This document shows, in pieces, positions 25,404 through 35,149 of a stretch of DNA of 64,000 bases (positions are counted from its first letter, which is position 1; every line of letters begins with the position of its first letter). Made by a program: the position numbers and the translations under genes. The notes beneath the pieces were generated by a model that searched no databases, had not been told where the DNA came from, and saw only the letters and a list, made by a program, of their open reading frames with translations. The stretch is from Deltaproteobacteria bacterium RIFOXYD12_FULL_56_24 (GTDB taxonomy: Bacteria > Desulfobacterota > Desulfobulbia > Desulfobulbales > Desulfurivibrionaceae), in NCBI GenBank assembly GCA_001799285.1, contig MGTD01000018.1:1-64000 (forward strand), in the 5' to 3' direction.

Positions 25404-26117
25404 TTACTTGCAGTCTTCCCTGATCATGAAGGTTCTGGGATCGAGCTTGAGGAGCTTGCCGCATTTGCTGACCGCCGCCGATCCCTTGAGGACCTTCAGG
25501 TCAAGACAGTCGCTTTTCGGGACAGGCTGCAGGAGGACAACGGTATTGAACAGATCCTCCATCCCGGTGCAGGGGGCGGGTGCCGCGGCAGCACCCAGAT
25601 TGTCTGTCCCCTCGTCGCACACGGCGGAAAACCAGATCTGCAGGTCCATGGTCTTGGCCATCTCCCGCATTCCTACCAGCACGGCGCGGTCGGTTTTGCC
25701 GAAATCAAAGCCGTCAACCACCATGCATTTCGGCTTGATCACATTCTGCTGCACAAGGTCATGCAGCCGCTCTTCCAGTTTGGCCAGACTGAACGCGGAC
25801 TCGTTGAAGGTGATGATCATCCGGTTGCGCATGATCGTGTCATGGATTTCCCCAGCCTTGTCAAGCTTGCAGCTTTCGGCGATATCCTTAAACATATCGT
25901 CGTACCAGAGCTTGGTTTTGTCCAGGCTCTGGCCCACGCTGACATGAACAACCTGCTTGTCGTTTAACAGACTGTCCATGGCGATCTGGACCAGCAGTGC
26001 GGTTTTACCCACGCCGGCCCGGGCCATTACCAGCCCCATCCGGCTGGATTCCTGGGCGTCGCTTTCACCCTTCAGGTGGCGAATGGGATTTTTTTCAATC
26101 AGCTCTTGTTTCAGCAT
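25404..26117 (-). CDS. RecA/KaiC-like P-loop ATPase, function unknown
   Basis: The 237-residue protein has a Walker A ARAGVGKTALLVQIA (about residues 32-46) and a Walker B-like CMVVDGFDFG (about 130-139), in the style of RadA/KaiC-type ATPases. It has no recognisable recombination or clock domain. Pro/Ala-rich segment GAAAAPAPC near 175 looks like a surface loop. It is a stand-alone gene with its own terminator, and palindromic element F separates it from fusA upstream. I would not assign a pathway. Confidence 0.6.
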   Translation of the reverse strand: MLKQELIEKNPIRHLKGESDAQESSRMGLVMARAGVGKTALLVQIAMDSLLNDKQVVHVSVGQSLDKTKLWYDDMFKDIAESCKLDKAGEIHDTIMRNRMIITFNESAFSLAKLEERLHDLVQQNVIKPKCMVVDGFDFGKTDRAVLVGMREMAKTMDLQIWFSAVCDEGTDNLGAAAAPAPCTGMEDLFNTVVLLQPVPKSDCLDLKVLKGSAAVSKCGKLLKLDPRTFMIREDCK

Positions 26118-26154
26118 GGCGGTATCCTTTGTTTTGCGAGTGCATCATTAAATC

Positions 26155-26308
26155 GTAAGCGATCACAGGGCACCACATCTTGCAGCGATCGGTCCGGCTC
26201 ACGTACAAAAGTACGCATCGCCGTCCCGCTTGCCGCAACCTGCGGCACCCTGTGACCGCTTATTTCGTGGTTATTTGACTTCCGGGGCACTCCCCCCGTG
26301 ATCGGTTA
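26155..26308 (-). repeat. Palindromic element copy F
   Basis: In reverse orientation, the words are GTAAGCGATCA (26155-26165), TGACCGCTTA (26253-26262) and TGATCGGTTA (26299-26308). Perfect 8-bp direct repeats ATTAAATC flank it at 26147-26154 and 26309-26316; the element plus one repeat is 162 bp. The 26155-26262 part folds into one long imperfect hairpin with GTAC at the tip. It is located between the P-loop ATPase gene and fusA. Confidence 0.85.
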
Positions 26309-26350
26309 ATTAAATCAGCTTGACACCGAAATTGGACAAAACCCCGAAAG

Positions 26351-28429
26351 TTACTGCTTTTTACTTTTCTGGGCTTTAACAATCAACTCTTCGGCCACGC
26401 TCTTGGGCACCTGCCGGTAGGTGGCAAATTCCATGGTAAACTCGGCCTTGCCCTGGGTCAAGGAGCGAAGGTCGGTTGAATAGCCAAACATCTCGGAAAG
26501 CGGCACCTCGGCCTCGATGACCGTGTAGGCGTCTTCTTCGTTGGTGCCGATGATCATGCCCCGCCGCTGGTTCAGGCTGCCCATGATCGAGCCCTGGAAC
26601 TCGGTTGGGCCCTCGACCGCGACCTTCATGATCGGCTCCATGATCACCGGCTTGGCCTTGAGGTAGGCCTCCTTGAAACCGCCCATGGCGGCAAGCTGGA
26701 AGGCGATATCCGAGGAGTCCACGGCATGGGAGGCGCCGTCGTTGATGGCGCAGCGCACCCCGGTGACATGGGCGCCGATGAGCGCGCCTTTGTCCAGGCA
26801 CTTCTGGAAGCCCTTATCGCAGGAGGGAATGTACTCGCGGGGCACCGAGCCGCCGACGATCTGGTCGACGAATTCATATTCGCCCTCTTCCAGGGGCTCG
26901 ACGTAACCCGCCACCCTGCCAAACTGGCCGGAGCCGCCGGTCTGCTTCTTATGAGTATAGTTGAAATCGGCCCGCTGGGTAATGGTCTCGCGGTAGGCAA
27001 CCTGGGGGGCGCCCACCGTTACCTCGGCCTTGTATTCGCGCTTCATCCGCTCGACGTAGACGTCGAGATGCAGCTCGCCCATCCCGGAGATGATGGTTTC
27101 CAGGGTTTCCTGATCCACATAGGTCTTGAAGGTGGGGTCTTCCTTGGTGAAACGGTTCAGGGCCTTGGACATGTTGTCCTGGGCCTTGTTATCCACCGGA
27201 GTGATGGAGAGGGAGATAACCGGCTCCGGCACATGCATGGAGGTCATGGAGAAGTTGTAGTCCGAGCCGCTGGTGAAGGTGTCGCCGGAGGCGCAGTCGA
27301 TGCCGAACAGGGCCACGATATCGCCGGAGCCGGCTTCATCGATCTCCTCCATGTCGTCGGAATGCATCCGCACCAGGCGGCCGACCTTGGCCTTCTTGCC
27401 GGTGCGGACATTGACGATGGAATCGCCTTTTTTCAGAGTGCCCTGGTAGGTGCGCACGTAAGTAAGCTGCCCGTACCGGCCATCTTCAAGCTTGAAGGCC
27501 AGGGCCAGCAAGGGGTCGCTGGAGATATTGCTTACCTTGACCTCGGCTTCTTCGTGGTCCAGGTCCAGGGCAAAGTTTTCCACATCGGTCGGGCAGGGTA
27601 GATAGGAAACCACCGCGTCGAGCAGGAGTTGCACCCCTTTGTTCTTGTAGGCGGTGCCCATCATCACCGGGGTGAATTCAAGGTCCAGCGTGCCCTTGCG
27701 GATCGCGGCCATGATCATTTCCTCGGTGGGGGTGCCTTCGAGTACGGCCTCCATCAATTCATCGGAGAACATGGAAACCGCGTCCAGCATCTCTTCTCGC
27801 TTGAGGTCGCATTCCTCCTGGTACTGGGCGGGAATCTCCTCTTCGCGGATCTTGTCGCCGTTTTCCCCGTCAAAATAGACGGCCTTCATCCGGACCAAAT
27901 CGATGAGGCCCTGCATGTCGCCCTCAAGGCCCATGGGTACCTGGATGGGCACGGCGTTGAGGCCCAGCTTTTCGCGGAGTTGCTTGATGACCTTGTCCGG
28001 ATTGGCGCCGGTGCGGTCGCATTTATTGATAAAGGCTACCCGGGGAACCCGGTAACGGGTCATCTGCCGGTTGACGGTAATGGATTGAGATTGCACCCCG
28101 CCGACGGAACAGAGAATCAGCACCGCGCCGTCGAGTACGCGCAGAGCCCGCTCAACCTCGATGGTGAAATCCACGTGGCCGGGGGTGTCGATGATGTTGA
28201 TGGCATGGTCTTTCCAGTCGCAATAGGTCGCGGCGGAGCAGATAGTGATGCCGCGCTCCCGCTCCAGTTCCATGGAGTCCATTTTGGCGCCGACCCCGTC
28301 CTTGCCGCGAACTTCATGGATGGCATGAATACGCTGGGTATAAAAAAGAATGCGCTCGGTCAGGGTGGTTTTTCCCGAGTCGATATGGGCGCTGATTCCA
28401 ATATTGCGGACTTTCGTAATGTCTCTCAT
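26351..28429 (-). CDS. fusA: Elongation factor G (spd/mitochondrial-like type)
   Basis: This 692-residue translational GTPase drives ribosomal translocation. G motifs are AHIDSGKTT (G1, residues 15-23), RGIT (G2), DTPGHVD (G3), NKCD (G4) and a late SxK region; domains II-V are complete (GGSGQFGRV in domain IV). The P-loop reads [17 protein letters not shown], whereas the common bacterial EF-G reads HIDAGKTTTTERI. The serine form is typical of the spdEFG1/mitochondrial EF-G lineage found in spirochaetes, planctomycetes and deltaproteobacteria. It is not in a str operon here (no rpsL, rpsG or tuf beside it), which also fits a second EF-G. It could be the only EF-G of the cell; the window cannot tell. 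Confidence 0.9.
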   Translation of the reverse strand: MRDITKVRNIGISAHIDSGKTTLTERILFYTQRIHAIHEVRGKDGVGAKMDSMELERERGITICSAATYCDWKDHAINIIDTPGHVDFTIEVERALRVLDGAVLILCSVGGVQSQSITVNRQMTRYRVPRVAFINKCDRTGANPDKVIKQLREKLGLNAVPIQVPMGLEGDMQGLIDLVRMKAVYFDGENGDKIREEEIPAQYQEECDLKREEMLDAVSMFSDELMEAVLEGTPTEEMIMAAIRKGTLDLEFTPVMMGTAYKNKGVQLLLDAVVSYLPCPTDVENFALDLDHEEAEVKVSNISSDPLLALAFKLEDGRYGQLTYVRTYQGTLKKGDSIVNVRTGKKAKVGRLVRMHSDDMEEIDEAGSGDIVALFGIDCASGDTFTSGSDYNFSMTSMHVPEPVISLSITPVDNKAQDNMSKALNRFTKEDPTFKTYVDQETLETIISGMGELHLDVYVERMKREYKAEVTVGAPQVAYRETITQRADFNYTHKKQTGGSGQFGRVAGYVEPLEEGEYEFVDQIVGGSVPREYIPSCDKGFQKCLDKGALIGAHVTGVRCAINDGASHAVDSSDIAFQLAAMGGFKEAYLKAKPVIMEPIMKVAVEGPTEFQGSIMGSLNQRRGMIIGTNEEDAYTVIEAEVPLSEMFGYSTDLRSLTQGKAEFTMEFATYRQVPKSVAEELIVKAQKSKKQ

Positions 28430-28471
28430 GGTAAATCTTCCACTCCATTCATGCAGTTGCGCGGTTATACC

Positions 28472-28533
28472 TGGTGCCGGTCAAGGCACCATACCTTGGA
28501 AAACCGGCATTAATAACGTCCCCTGGTCCAGGG
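28472..28533 (-). promoter_or_regulatory. Two palindromes in the fusA leader
   Basis: TGGTGCC (28472-28478) pairs with GGCACCA (28485-28491). CCCCTGGTCCAGGGG (28519-28533) is a 7-bp-arm palindrome. Both lie 43-104 bases upstream of the fusA start and could act as operator or leader hairpins. No promoter elements could be assigned with confidence. Confidence 0.3.
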
Positions 28534-28883
28534 GCCGGATGGACAGTCTTTTACAGAACCGGCACTTTTACCCTTAAGGCCTGTTGCTGTCAAGGGAAAA
28601 ATTCGGCGCATTCGCACGCAGTTACTAGCGGTGATAAGGAAGAAATTCCGGGTAATGGAACGGAAGAAGAGTAAGCAGATTAAATCAGGATCAAGAGATC
28701 CGGTTTTGAGATCATAGTCGCGGGACAAACATGAATTATTATGTGGCAAAGAGTTGCCGGTAATGATAAATATCTTTGCTGTATTGTCAGGAACACAGAG
28801 TCGACCACCCCACTGTCTTTGATATTTAACGGAAGTCAATGTTCTTTCATTAGAGTTGAGGGGCCATCTTGTTGCGACTCAAC
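28534..28883. other. Non-coding gap between fusA and the gsp operon
   Basis: No gene, RNA or terminator could be supported in these 350 bases; possible frames are short and lack ribosome binding sites. The divergent promoters of fusA (leftward) and gspC (rightward) are expected here. The segment ends at the flanking repeat of palindromic element B. Confidence 0.5.
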
Positions 28884-29037
28884 GTAACCGTTCACTGGGC
28901 GGTCACCAAAGTACCAAAACCGCCGGGCTGTAACCGTTCAGCAGTGCCGCAGATTTGGACAAGCGGCCCGGTGCTGCGTACCTCGTGTACGTAAGCCGGG
29001 CCGATCGTCCGAAGATGTGGTGCTGCTGAACGGTTAC
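28884..29037 (+). repeat. Palindromic element copy B
   Basis: The words are GTAACCGTTCA (28884-28894), GTAACCGTTCA (28930-28940) and TGAACGGTTAC (29027-29037), a perfect set of two direct copies and one inverted copy. Flanking 9-bp repeats CGACTCAAC lie at 28875-28883 and 29037-29045, 162 bases apart. The inner 108 bases form a long hairpin with paired CGGCCCGG/CCGGGCCG. It ends 14 bases before the gspC start, so it probably lies in the operon leader. Confidence 0.85.
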
Positions 29038-29050
29038 GACTCAACTGACC

Positions 29051-29932
29051 ATGGGATTTGAGATGCTGAGTGTTTTACACAGCTTTTACAAACCTGCCTG
29101 CTTGGTCCTGCTTGCGCTTTTGGGGCTTGCCGGCGGGCATCTGCTTGATACCGTTCTGCAGATGAACCTGCGTCCGAAAATCACCGCGCAACCCACTCGC
29201 CGACAGGCCGTTGCGGTCAAGCCGCTGAAAAATATAGAAACCAGCCTTAATCTGATTCTGCAGAACAATATTTTTGATGCAACCAGTCGATCTGCCACCG
29301 CGACCATGACCCTTGCAACCAAGAAGGATGCCTTGGCCGCCGTAGCCCGTACCGAGCTCAAACTCTTAGGCACGGTCGTCGCCGCCGCACGTTCCATCGT
29401 CCTGCTCAAAGCCAACAACGAACTGAAGCTTTATCATCTTGGCGACAAGGTCCCCGGCGACGGGACCATCGAGAAAATCCTTCGCAACCAGGTACAGATC
29501 AGGTACCCGGACCAGAGTTTGACTACTCTGGTTTTGCAGGAGAAAGGGCCCCTCTCTCCTTCCGCCAAGCCTTCTGCTGATGGCGCCACTGGGGATATCA
29601 GGGAAGTCGGCAAAAACCGCTGGTTGGTCTCCCGGAGCATGGGGGAATCGGTGCGGAAGAATTTTGCCGCGCAAATGCGCCTTGTTCAGATGCAGCCGCG
29701 CATGGTGGCGGGCAAGACAAACGGTTTTCTGGTCCAGCAAATCAATCCCCAGTCGGTGCTGGGCAAACTGGGTTTGCAGCCAGGTGATGTGATCATCGAT
29801 GTCAACAACACCAGACTGGACAGCCCGGAAAAGGGGTTGCAGATAATCCAGCAGTTGCGCGAAGCGCGTCAGATAACCATTGCCGTCGAACGCAATAATC
29901 AACCTATGAGTTTTTCATATGAAATCCAATAG
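29051..29932 (+). CDS. gspC: Type II secretion protein GspC
   Basis: The 293-residue protein has one N-terminal transmembrane helix (about residues 12-32), a homology region (TELKLLGTVVAAARSIVLLK, about 98-118) that docks on the secretin N0 domain, and a C-terminal PDZ-like domain (LGLQPGDVIIDVNNT). It links the inner-membrane platform to GspD. The start is ATG 29051 or ATG 29063; the second has GGGAT upstream. Twelve bases separate it from gspD. It is the first gene of the secretion operon, directly behind palindromic element B. Confidence 0.9.
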   Translation: MGFEMLSVLHSFYKPACLVLLALLGLAGGHLLDTVLQMNLRPKITAQPTRRQAVAVKPLKNIETSLNLILQNNIFDATSRSATATMTLATKKDALAAVARTELKLLGTVVAAARSIVLLKANNELKLYHLGDKVPGDGTIEKILRNQVQIRYPDQSLTTLVLQEKGPLSPSAKPSADGATGDIREVGKNRWLVSRSMGESVRKNFAAQMRLVQMQPRMVAGKTNGFLVQQINPQSVLGKLGLQPGDVIIDVNNTRLDSPEKGLQIIQQLREARQITIAVERNNQPMSFSYEIQ

Positions 29933-29944
29933 GAGTTTTCTCCG

Positions 29945-32116
29945 ATGAACACGTCGATTCTTTCCCGTATGCTGGTATGGATAACGTTTCTGTCCTTATG
30001 TTTTGTTCCCGTCCACGCCCTTGCGCAGAGCCAAACAAAACCGGCCGCGGCCGGGCGGGTCACTCTTGATTTTAAGAATGTCGAGTTGACAGACCTGATT
30101 CAGACCATCAGCGAATTGACTGGAAAAAACTTTCTCTACGATGAGACTGTGCAGGGGAAAGCCACTATCATCTCGCCGGATAGCATGACCCTGGATGCAG
30201 CGTACCAGTTGTTTCTTACGGTCCTAAACGTTAAAGGGTTTACCGTTGTTCCCTCGGGCAATACCAACAAGATCGTCCCCCTGAAGAACGCCAAGGAATC
30301 CAGCCTGCCGACTGTTGTCAACGGCGGGAGCAAGGTGACCGAGCAGGTCATCACCAGGGTCTTTCGCCTGAAATACCTCGACGCGGCAGTTGTTGCCCCC
30401 ACCGTCCTTTTCCCACTGATGCCGCCCACGGCCAATGTTTCCGCCTATGCGCCCGGCAACAGCCTGATTATTACGGATACAGGGGCCAACATCGAACGCC
30501 TCGCCAAGATTATTTACGAGCTTGATCAGCCGGAAGGTGTAAGCGACATCGAGGTTGTTGCCCTGGAGAATTCCAAGGCCGACGATATTGCCAAGGCCCT
30601 AACGGCGGTCATGAGCCAGCCAGATGTCAAGCGGCGGGTCGGAACCTCAGCTGCAACTGAGGCCCCCCTTAAGATTATCCCGTATGCCGCGGGGCGTTGC
30701 CTGATCGTCATGGCCAGTAAGGAGGACATGGCGATCATCAAAACCCTGATTGCCCGGATGGACAAAGAAATCGACGGGACCCGCGCCAACATCCATCTCT
30801 GTTACCTGGAAAATGCCGATGCGGTTACCCTGGCGGTGACCCTTAATGAAATTCTTACCGGGGTCAAAACCGGCGCAGGGGGTGTTAAAAGGGATGGCCA
30901 GCCCGTCGGGACATCGGCCACCGGCTTATCGGCCACCGGCTTGCCGGGCACCGGGCCGTTGTCCACTGGCCCGTTGACCATTACCGCCGACAAGCCAACA
31001 AATTCGCTGATCATCAATGCCAGCCTGGATGATTACAAAACGATCAAGGAAGTCATCGATAAGCTCGACATCAAGCGCAAACAGGTCTATGTCGAGGCCT
31101 TGATCCTCGAACTCTCCATGGATGCTACCCAGCGGCTCGGAGCCTCATTACAGGGCGCTGCGAGCATTAATGGTAATAGTGTCGTTTTAGGGAGCAGTAA
31201 CCAAAATACCGGTCCGGTCGGTCTTGGTGCGGCTCTTACAACCAGCAGTGGCGGGGTGCCCGACCTTTTGACCCAGGCCATCGAAGGGCTGCTGGTCGGG
31301 GGGTTTGCCAAACCGATTACCGTTACCGGTCCGTCCGGCACCCCGATTTCCGTTCCGGCCCTTTCGGTGTTGATTGACTTGTCGAAAACCGATACGGATG
31401 TCAATGTGCTTTCGGCGCCGCGTCTGCTCACCTCCGATAATGAAGAAGCTGAAATTATTGTTGGTTCCAACGTGCCGATCATCACCGGGCGGCTGACCGG
31501 AGTGAACAGTGCCAGCTCCAGCAGTACCAATCTGACCCAGAGCGTTGCCGTGGAACGTCAGGATGTTGCCTTGAAATTGCGCTTCACGCCGCAGATCACC
31601 GAGGGCGACCTTGTTCGCCTTAATGTTTATCAGGAAATCACGAATATCGCCCCGTCCAGTTCCACGGTTGGCGACCCCAATCAGGTCGGGCCTACCTTTA
31701 CCAAGCGCGTACTGCGCAACACTGTTCTGGTGGAAAACCATAAGACCGTGGTTCTTGGCGGCTTGATCGATACCAATGTCACCGACTCGGTTACCAAGGT
31801 CCCGATTTTGGGAGATATCCCTGGTGTTGGCTGGTTGTTCAAGCGTACTTCTACCAAGAAGCAAAAGACCAACCTGCTGGTCTTTATCAATCCGACGATT
31901 ATCAAGAACTCTAATGATCTCGATACGGTTACCAGCCGTAACCAGAAGGCGGCCAGTGGTTTCCTGACCGACAAGGTTCGCAATGCCCTGCCGGAGAATT
32001 TTTTTGGTGACTCCGCCGGCCAGAATGGGATCCTGACGGATACCTCGATCGTCAGCCCGCCGCAAAGCGGGATTCCTGGTCAAACCCCCCCGGCGGCAGG
32101 CCAGCAGGGCAACTAA
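29945..32116 (+). CDS. gspD: Type II secretion secretin GspD
   Basis: The 723-residue outer-membrane secretin has a signal peptide (residues 1-27, ending ALAQ), N0-N3 modules (FKNVELTDLIQTISELTGKNF; VFRLKYLDAAVV; PLTITADKPTNSLIINA) and the secretin core with VPILGDIPGVGWLF and TNLLVFINPTII near the end. An unusual repeat of five-residue units rich in Gly/Thr/Ser/Pro (GTSATGLSATGLPGTGPLST) fills an inter-domain loop near residue 325. It forms the channel through which folded periplasmic proteins, and in metal reducers surface cytochromes, leave the cell. The stop overlaps gspE (TAATG). Confidence 0.95.
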   Translation: MNTSILSRMLVWITFLSLCFVPVHALAQSQTKPAAAGRVTLDFKNVELTDLIQTISELTGKNFLYDETVQGKATIISPDSMTLDAAYQLFLTVLNVKGFTVVPSGNTNKIVPLKNAKESSLPTVVNGGSKVTEQVITRVFRLKYLDAAVVAPTVLFPLMPPTANVSAYAPGNSLIITDTGANIERLAKIIYELDQPEGVSDIEVVALENSKADDIAKALTAVMSQPDVKRRVGTSAATEAPLKIIPYAAGRCLIVMASKEDMAIIKTLIARMDKEIDGTRANIHLCYLENADAVTLAVTLNEILTGVKTGAGGVKRDGQPVGTSATGLSATGLPGTGPLSTGPLTITADKPTNSLIINASLDDYKTIKEVIDKLDIKRKQVYVEALILELSMDATQRLGASLQGAASINGNSVVLGSSNQNTGPVGLGAALTTSSGGVPDLLTQAIEGLLVGGFAKPITVTGPSGTPISVPALSVLIDLSKTDTDVNVLSAPRLLTSDNEEAEIIVGSNVPIITGRLTGVNSASSSSTNLTQSVAVERQDVALKLRFTPQITEGDLVRLNVYQEITNIAPSSSTVGDPNQVGPTFTKRVLRNTVLVENHKTVVLGGLIDTNVTDSVTKVPILGDIPGVGWLFKRTSTKKQKTNLLVFINPTIIKNSNDLDTVTSRNQKAASGFLTDKVRNALPENFFGDSAGQNGILTDTSIVSPPQSGIPGQTPPAAGQQGN

Positions 32117-33846
32117 TGACCTCATCTCATCCCGGAAAGCAGAGCATCATGCGAAACTGGCGGCGGATTGGTGAAATACTCCATCATGATTTCATGGTTC
32201 CTCAGGAACGAATTGCGGCGGCCCTGGCGGAACAGGAGCTGAATGGCGAGCGTCTCGGCCAGATCCTCCTCAAGATGAAGGCGCTGGACAGCGCGACCCT
32301 GGCAAAGGGACTGGCGGTTCAGTTTGAACTTCCCTACCTGGAGTCGATTCCGGAGGAGTCGACGGCCGAGGGTCTGCTCGAGATGATCCCCATCGCCTTT
32401 GCCAAGGAATACCGGATTTATCCCCTGGCACAGCAAGACGGCGTTTTGCGGGTGGCCGTGGCAGACCCCTTGGATTCCCGCCCGCTGAATGACCTGAGTA
32501 CCCTGACCGCAACCATTGCCGAACCTTGGGTCGCCACCCCGGAAGAGATCCTGCGCGCCATCCATCGCGGTTATGAAAAACAGGCCGGCAGCACCGGGGC
32601 CGTGATCGAGGAGATTGATGGCGGCAGTGGCGAGCTGGCCATGTCTCTCGAGCCCCGCGACCTGCTTGACAGCTCCGACGAGGCACCGATCATCCGCTTC
32701 GTCAACAGCCTGATCACCCAGGGCTTCAAGGAACGGGCAAGCGATATCCATATCGAGCCTTTCGAACGGGAACTGATTGTCCGTTACCGGGTCGACGGAA
32801 TCCTGTACGAAGTTCTCCGGCCAACCCTCAAGGCGCACGCCGGGATTGTTTCCCGCATCAAGATCATGGCTCAGCTGGATATCGCTGAAAAAAGGCTGCC
32901 CCAGGATGGCCGTTTCCGAGTGCGCATGGGTGGCCGCGACATGGACATCCGGGTCTCGACCCTGCCCACCGCCTTTGGTGAACGCGTGGTGCTGCGGTTG
33001 CTCGACAAGGCTGCGGGGATCCTGACTCTCGAGGAGATCGGCCTGGAAAGCGACCTGCTGCAACCGTTCGAGGCAATGATCAGCAATAATCACGGGATTT
33101 TTCTGGTCACCGGACCCACCGGTTCCGGAAAAACCACCACCCTGTACACCGCCCTGACTCGCCTGAACAATCGCGAGAAGAATATCATCACTGTTGAAGA
33201 TCCCATCGAATACCAGTTGCCGGGGGTCGGCCAGATCCAGGTCAACCCGAAGATCGACCTGACCTTTGCCAACGGCCTGCGCTCGATTCTGCGTCAGGAT
33301 CCGGATATCATCATGGTCGGTGAAATCCGTGATCGCGAAACCGCTGAGATCGCCGTGCAATCGGCCCTGACCGGCCACATGGTGTTTTCGACCCTGCACA
33401 CCAACGATGCGGCCGGCGCGTTGACCCGCCTGGTGGAGATGGGGATCGAGCCGTTTCTTGCCGCCTCGAGTATCGTCGGCATCATTGCCCAGCGTCTGGT
33501 GCGAACCATCTGCCCGCACTGCAAGGAAACATACCAGCCGCCCGAGGCCTTGCTGGCTGAGATTGCCAGGGAGAGTCCTCTGCCGGCCGGAGCCACCTTC
33601 TCTCGCGGCACGGGCTGCGACAAATGCATGCAGATCGGCTACTGGGGCCGGATCGCCATTTATGAACTGCTCAAGGTGGATGACACGGTGCGCGAACTGC
33701 TGTTGCAGAACAAGGATGCCGCTACGATCAAGAAAGCCGCCCTTGAGCGGGGCATGCGCTCCTTGCGGGCCTCCGGCCTTGCCAAGGCGCTGCAGGGCAT
33801 CACCACCATCGAGGAAGTTATGCGGGTTACCCAGGAGGAGACCTAG
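32116..33846 (+). CDS. gspE: Type II secretion ATPase GspE
   Basis: This is a 576-residue hexameric ATPase. An N-terminal docking domain is followed by Walker A GPTGSGKTTTLYT (about residue 330), an Asp box, Walker B DPDIIMVGEIRD (about 395) and His box TLHTNDAAGAL. A four-cysteine zinc finger (CPHCKE ... CDKC) near 465-500 is intact. It powers pseudopilus growth from the cytoplasmic face together with GspL and GspF. The ATG overlaps the gspD stop, and gspF begins with no gap. Confidence 0.95.
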   Translation: MTSSHPGKQSIMRNWRRIGEILHHDFMVPQERIAAALAEQELNGERLGQILLKMKALDSATLAKGLAVQFELPYLESIPEESTAEGLLEMIPIAFAKEYRIYPLAQQDGVLRVAVADPLDSRPLNDLSTLTATIAEPWVATPEEILRAIHRGYEKQAGSTGAVIEEIDGGSGELAMSLEPRDLLDSSDEAPIIRFVNSLITQGFKERASDIHIEPFERELIVRYRVDGILYEVLRPTLKAHAGIVSRIKIMAQLDIAEKRLPQDGRFRVRMGGRDMDIRVSTLPTAFGERVVLRLLDKAAGILTLEEIGLESDLLQPFEAMISNNHGIFLVTGPTGSGKTTTLYTALTRLNNREKNIITVEDPIEYQLPGVGQIQVNPKIDLTFANGLRSILRQDPDIIMVGEIRDRETAEIAVQSALTGHMVFSTLHTNDAAGALTRLVEMGIEPFLAASSIVGIIAQRLVRTICPHCKETYQPPEALLAEIARESPLPAGATFSRGTGCDKCMQIGYWGRIAIYELLKVDDTVRELLLQNKDAATIKKAALERGMRSLRASGLAKALQGITTIEEVMRVTQEET

Positions 33847-35067
33847 GTGCCGCTGTTTGAATACATCGGGCTGGACAGCCAGGGCCGCAAGGTTTCCGGC
33901 CGAATTGACGGGCCAGGGCTTGGTCAGGTCAGCCAGCAGTTGCGCGAACGGGGAATCTTTCCGACTAAACTGCACGAGAGTTCCATTTTGGGGGCGCGCC
34001 GCCGCTGGTCGGATCTGCGGTCCATCATGCAACGCTGCTCGGCGGCGGAACTCGCCTCTGCAACCCGCCAGCTTGCCACTTTGCTCGTTGCCGGACTGTC
34101 GCTTGATACCGCTTTGGGCAGCGTTGCCGAACAATCCGACCAGTCGATGATCGGTCAGGTTCTGGCCAGTGTCCGCGAAGAGGTCATCCAGGGCAACCCG
34201 CTGCATGAGGCGCTGGCCAAGCATCGGACGGTTTTTCCCGACTTGTTTATCAATATGGTTCAGGTTGGGGAAAACAGCGGCACCCTGGACAAGGCTTTAC
34301 ACCGCCTGGCGGACTTTCTCGAGAGCCAGGACCGGACCCGCTCCCGCATCCAGGCCGCCTTGGCCTACCCGGTGCTGATGACGCTGGTCGGCAGCAGCGT
34401 GCTCGTCTTTTTGTTCGTGTTCGTGGTGCCGAAAATCACCCGGATGCTGCAGGAAATGGAAATGGCCCTGCCCTGGCCTACCCTGTTGCTGATCAATCTG
34501 GTCGATTTTCTCGTTGCCTGGTGGTGGCTGCTGCTTATCGCTCTGGGGCTCGGCTTTACGGCCTTGCGGCGTTATTGGCGTACCGAGGCCGGGCGCTTGC
34601 GCATTGATCGGATACTGCTCAAGGTGCCGGTGTTCGGCCGGCTGCTGCTGCTGATCGCCACAACCCGTTTCTCCCGCACCCTCGGCACCTTGCTGCAGAG
34701 TGGCGTGCCAATGCTTAAGGCTCTCGACATCGCGCGTAACCTGCTCGACAATCATGTGCTGCGTCAGGCGGTGGCGACGGCCAGGCTGCGGGTCCAGGAA
34801 GGAGGCAGCCTGGCCGTCGCTTTAAGGGAAACCGCAGTTTTCCCCTCGATGCTGGTTCAGCTGACCGCCGCCGGCGAGCAGAGCGGCAAACTGGACGATA
34901 TGCTGTATCGGGTTGCTGACACATACGAACACCAGACCGACCTGTCGATCACCGGCATGCTTTCCCTGCTGGAACCGCTGATGATCCTGTTTATGGGCGT
35001 GGTGGTCGGTTTCGCGGTTCTGGCGATTCTGCTGCCGATCTTCCAGGCAAGCCAGGGGTTCGGTTGA
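33847..35067 (+). CDS. gspF: Type II secretion inner-membrane platform protein GspF
   Basis: The 406-residue protein starts with GTG (PLFEYIGLDSQGRKVSG) directly after the gspE stop, with AGGAG in the gspE end as ribosome binding site. It has two GspF/PilC repeats, each with a cytoplasmic helical domain, and three membrane segments (about 170-195, 220-245 and 375-398). The marker FPDLFINMVQVGENSGTLD and its second-repeat counterpart FPSMLVQLTAAGEQSGKLD are both present. It is the platform around which GspE rotates or pulls pseudopilins. Confidence 0.95.
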   Translation: MPLFEYIGLDSQGRKVSGRIDGPGLGQVSQQLRERGIFPTKLHESSILGARRRWSDLRSIMQRCSAAELASATRQLATLLVAGLSLDTALGSVAEQSDQSMIGQVLASVREEVIQGNPLHEALAKHRTVFPDLFINMVQVGENSGTLDKALHRLADFLESQDRTRSRIQAALAYPVLMTLVGSSVLVFLFVFVVPKITRMLQEMEMALPWPTLLLINLVDFLVAWWWLLLIALGLGFTALRRYWRTEAGRLRIDRILLKVPVFGRLLLLIATTRFSRTLGTLLQSGVPMLKALDIARNLLDNHVLRQAVATARLRVQEGGSLAVALRETAVFPSMLVQLTAAGEQSGKLDDMLYRVADTYEHQTDLSITGMLSLLEPLMILFMGVVVGFAVLAILLPIFQASQGFG

Positions 35068-35149
35068 GATCACAAAAACCAAATAATTAGTGTCCGTGTT
35101 TTTTGGCCAATGCCGGCAGTAAGCTGGACAGTTGTTAGGAGAGTTGAAT

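Noticed and set aside
32122-34224. 700-codon open frame on the minus strand opposite gspE and gspF
   Set aside because: It is a GC-rich antisense shadow; the plus-strand genes have full family motifs and operon spacing.
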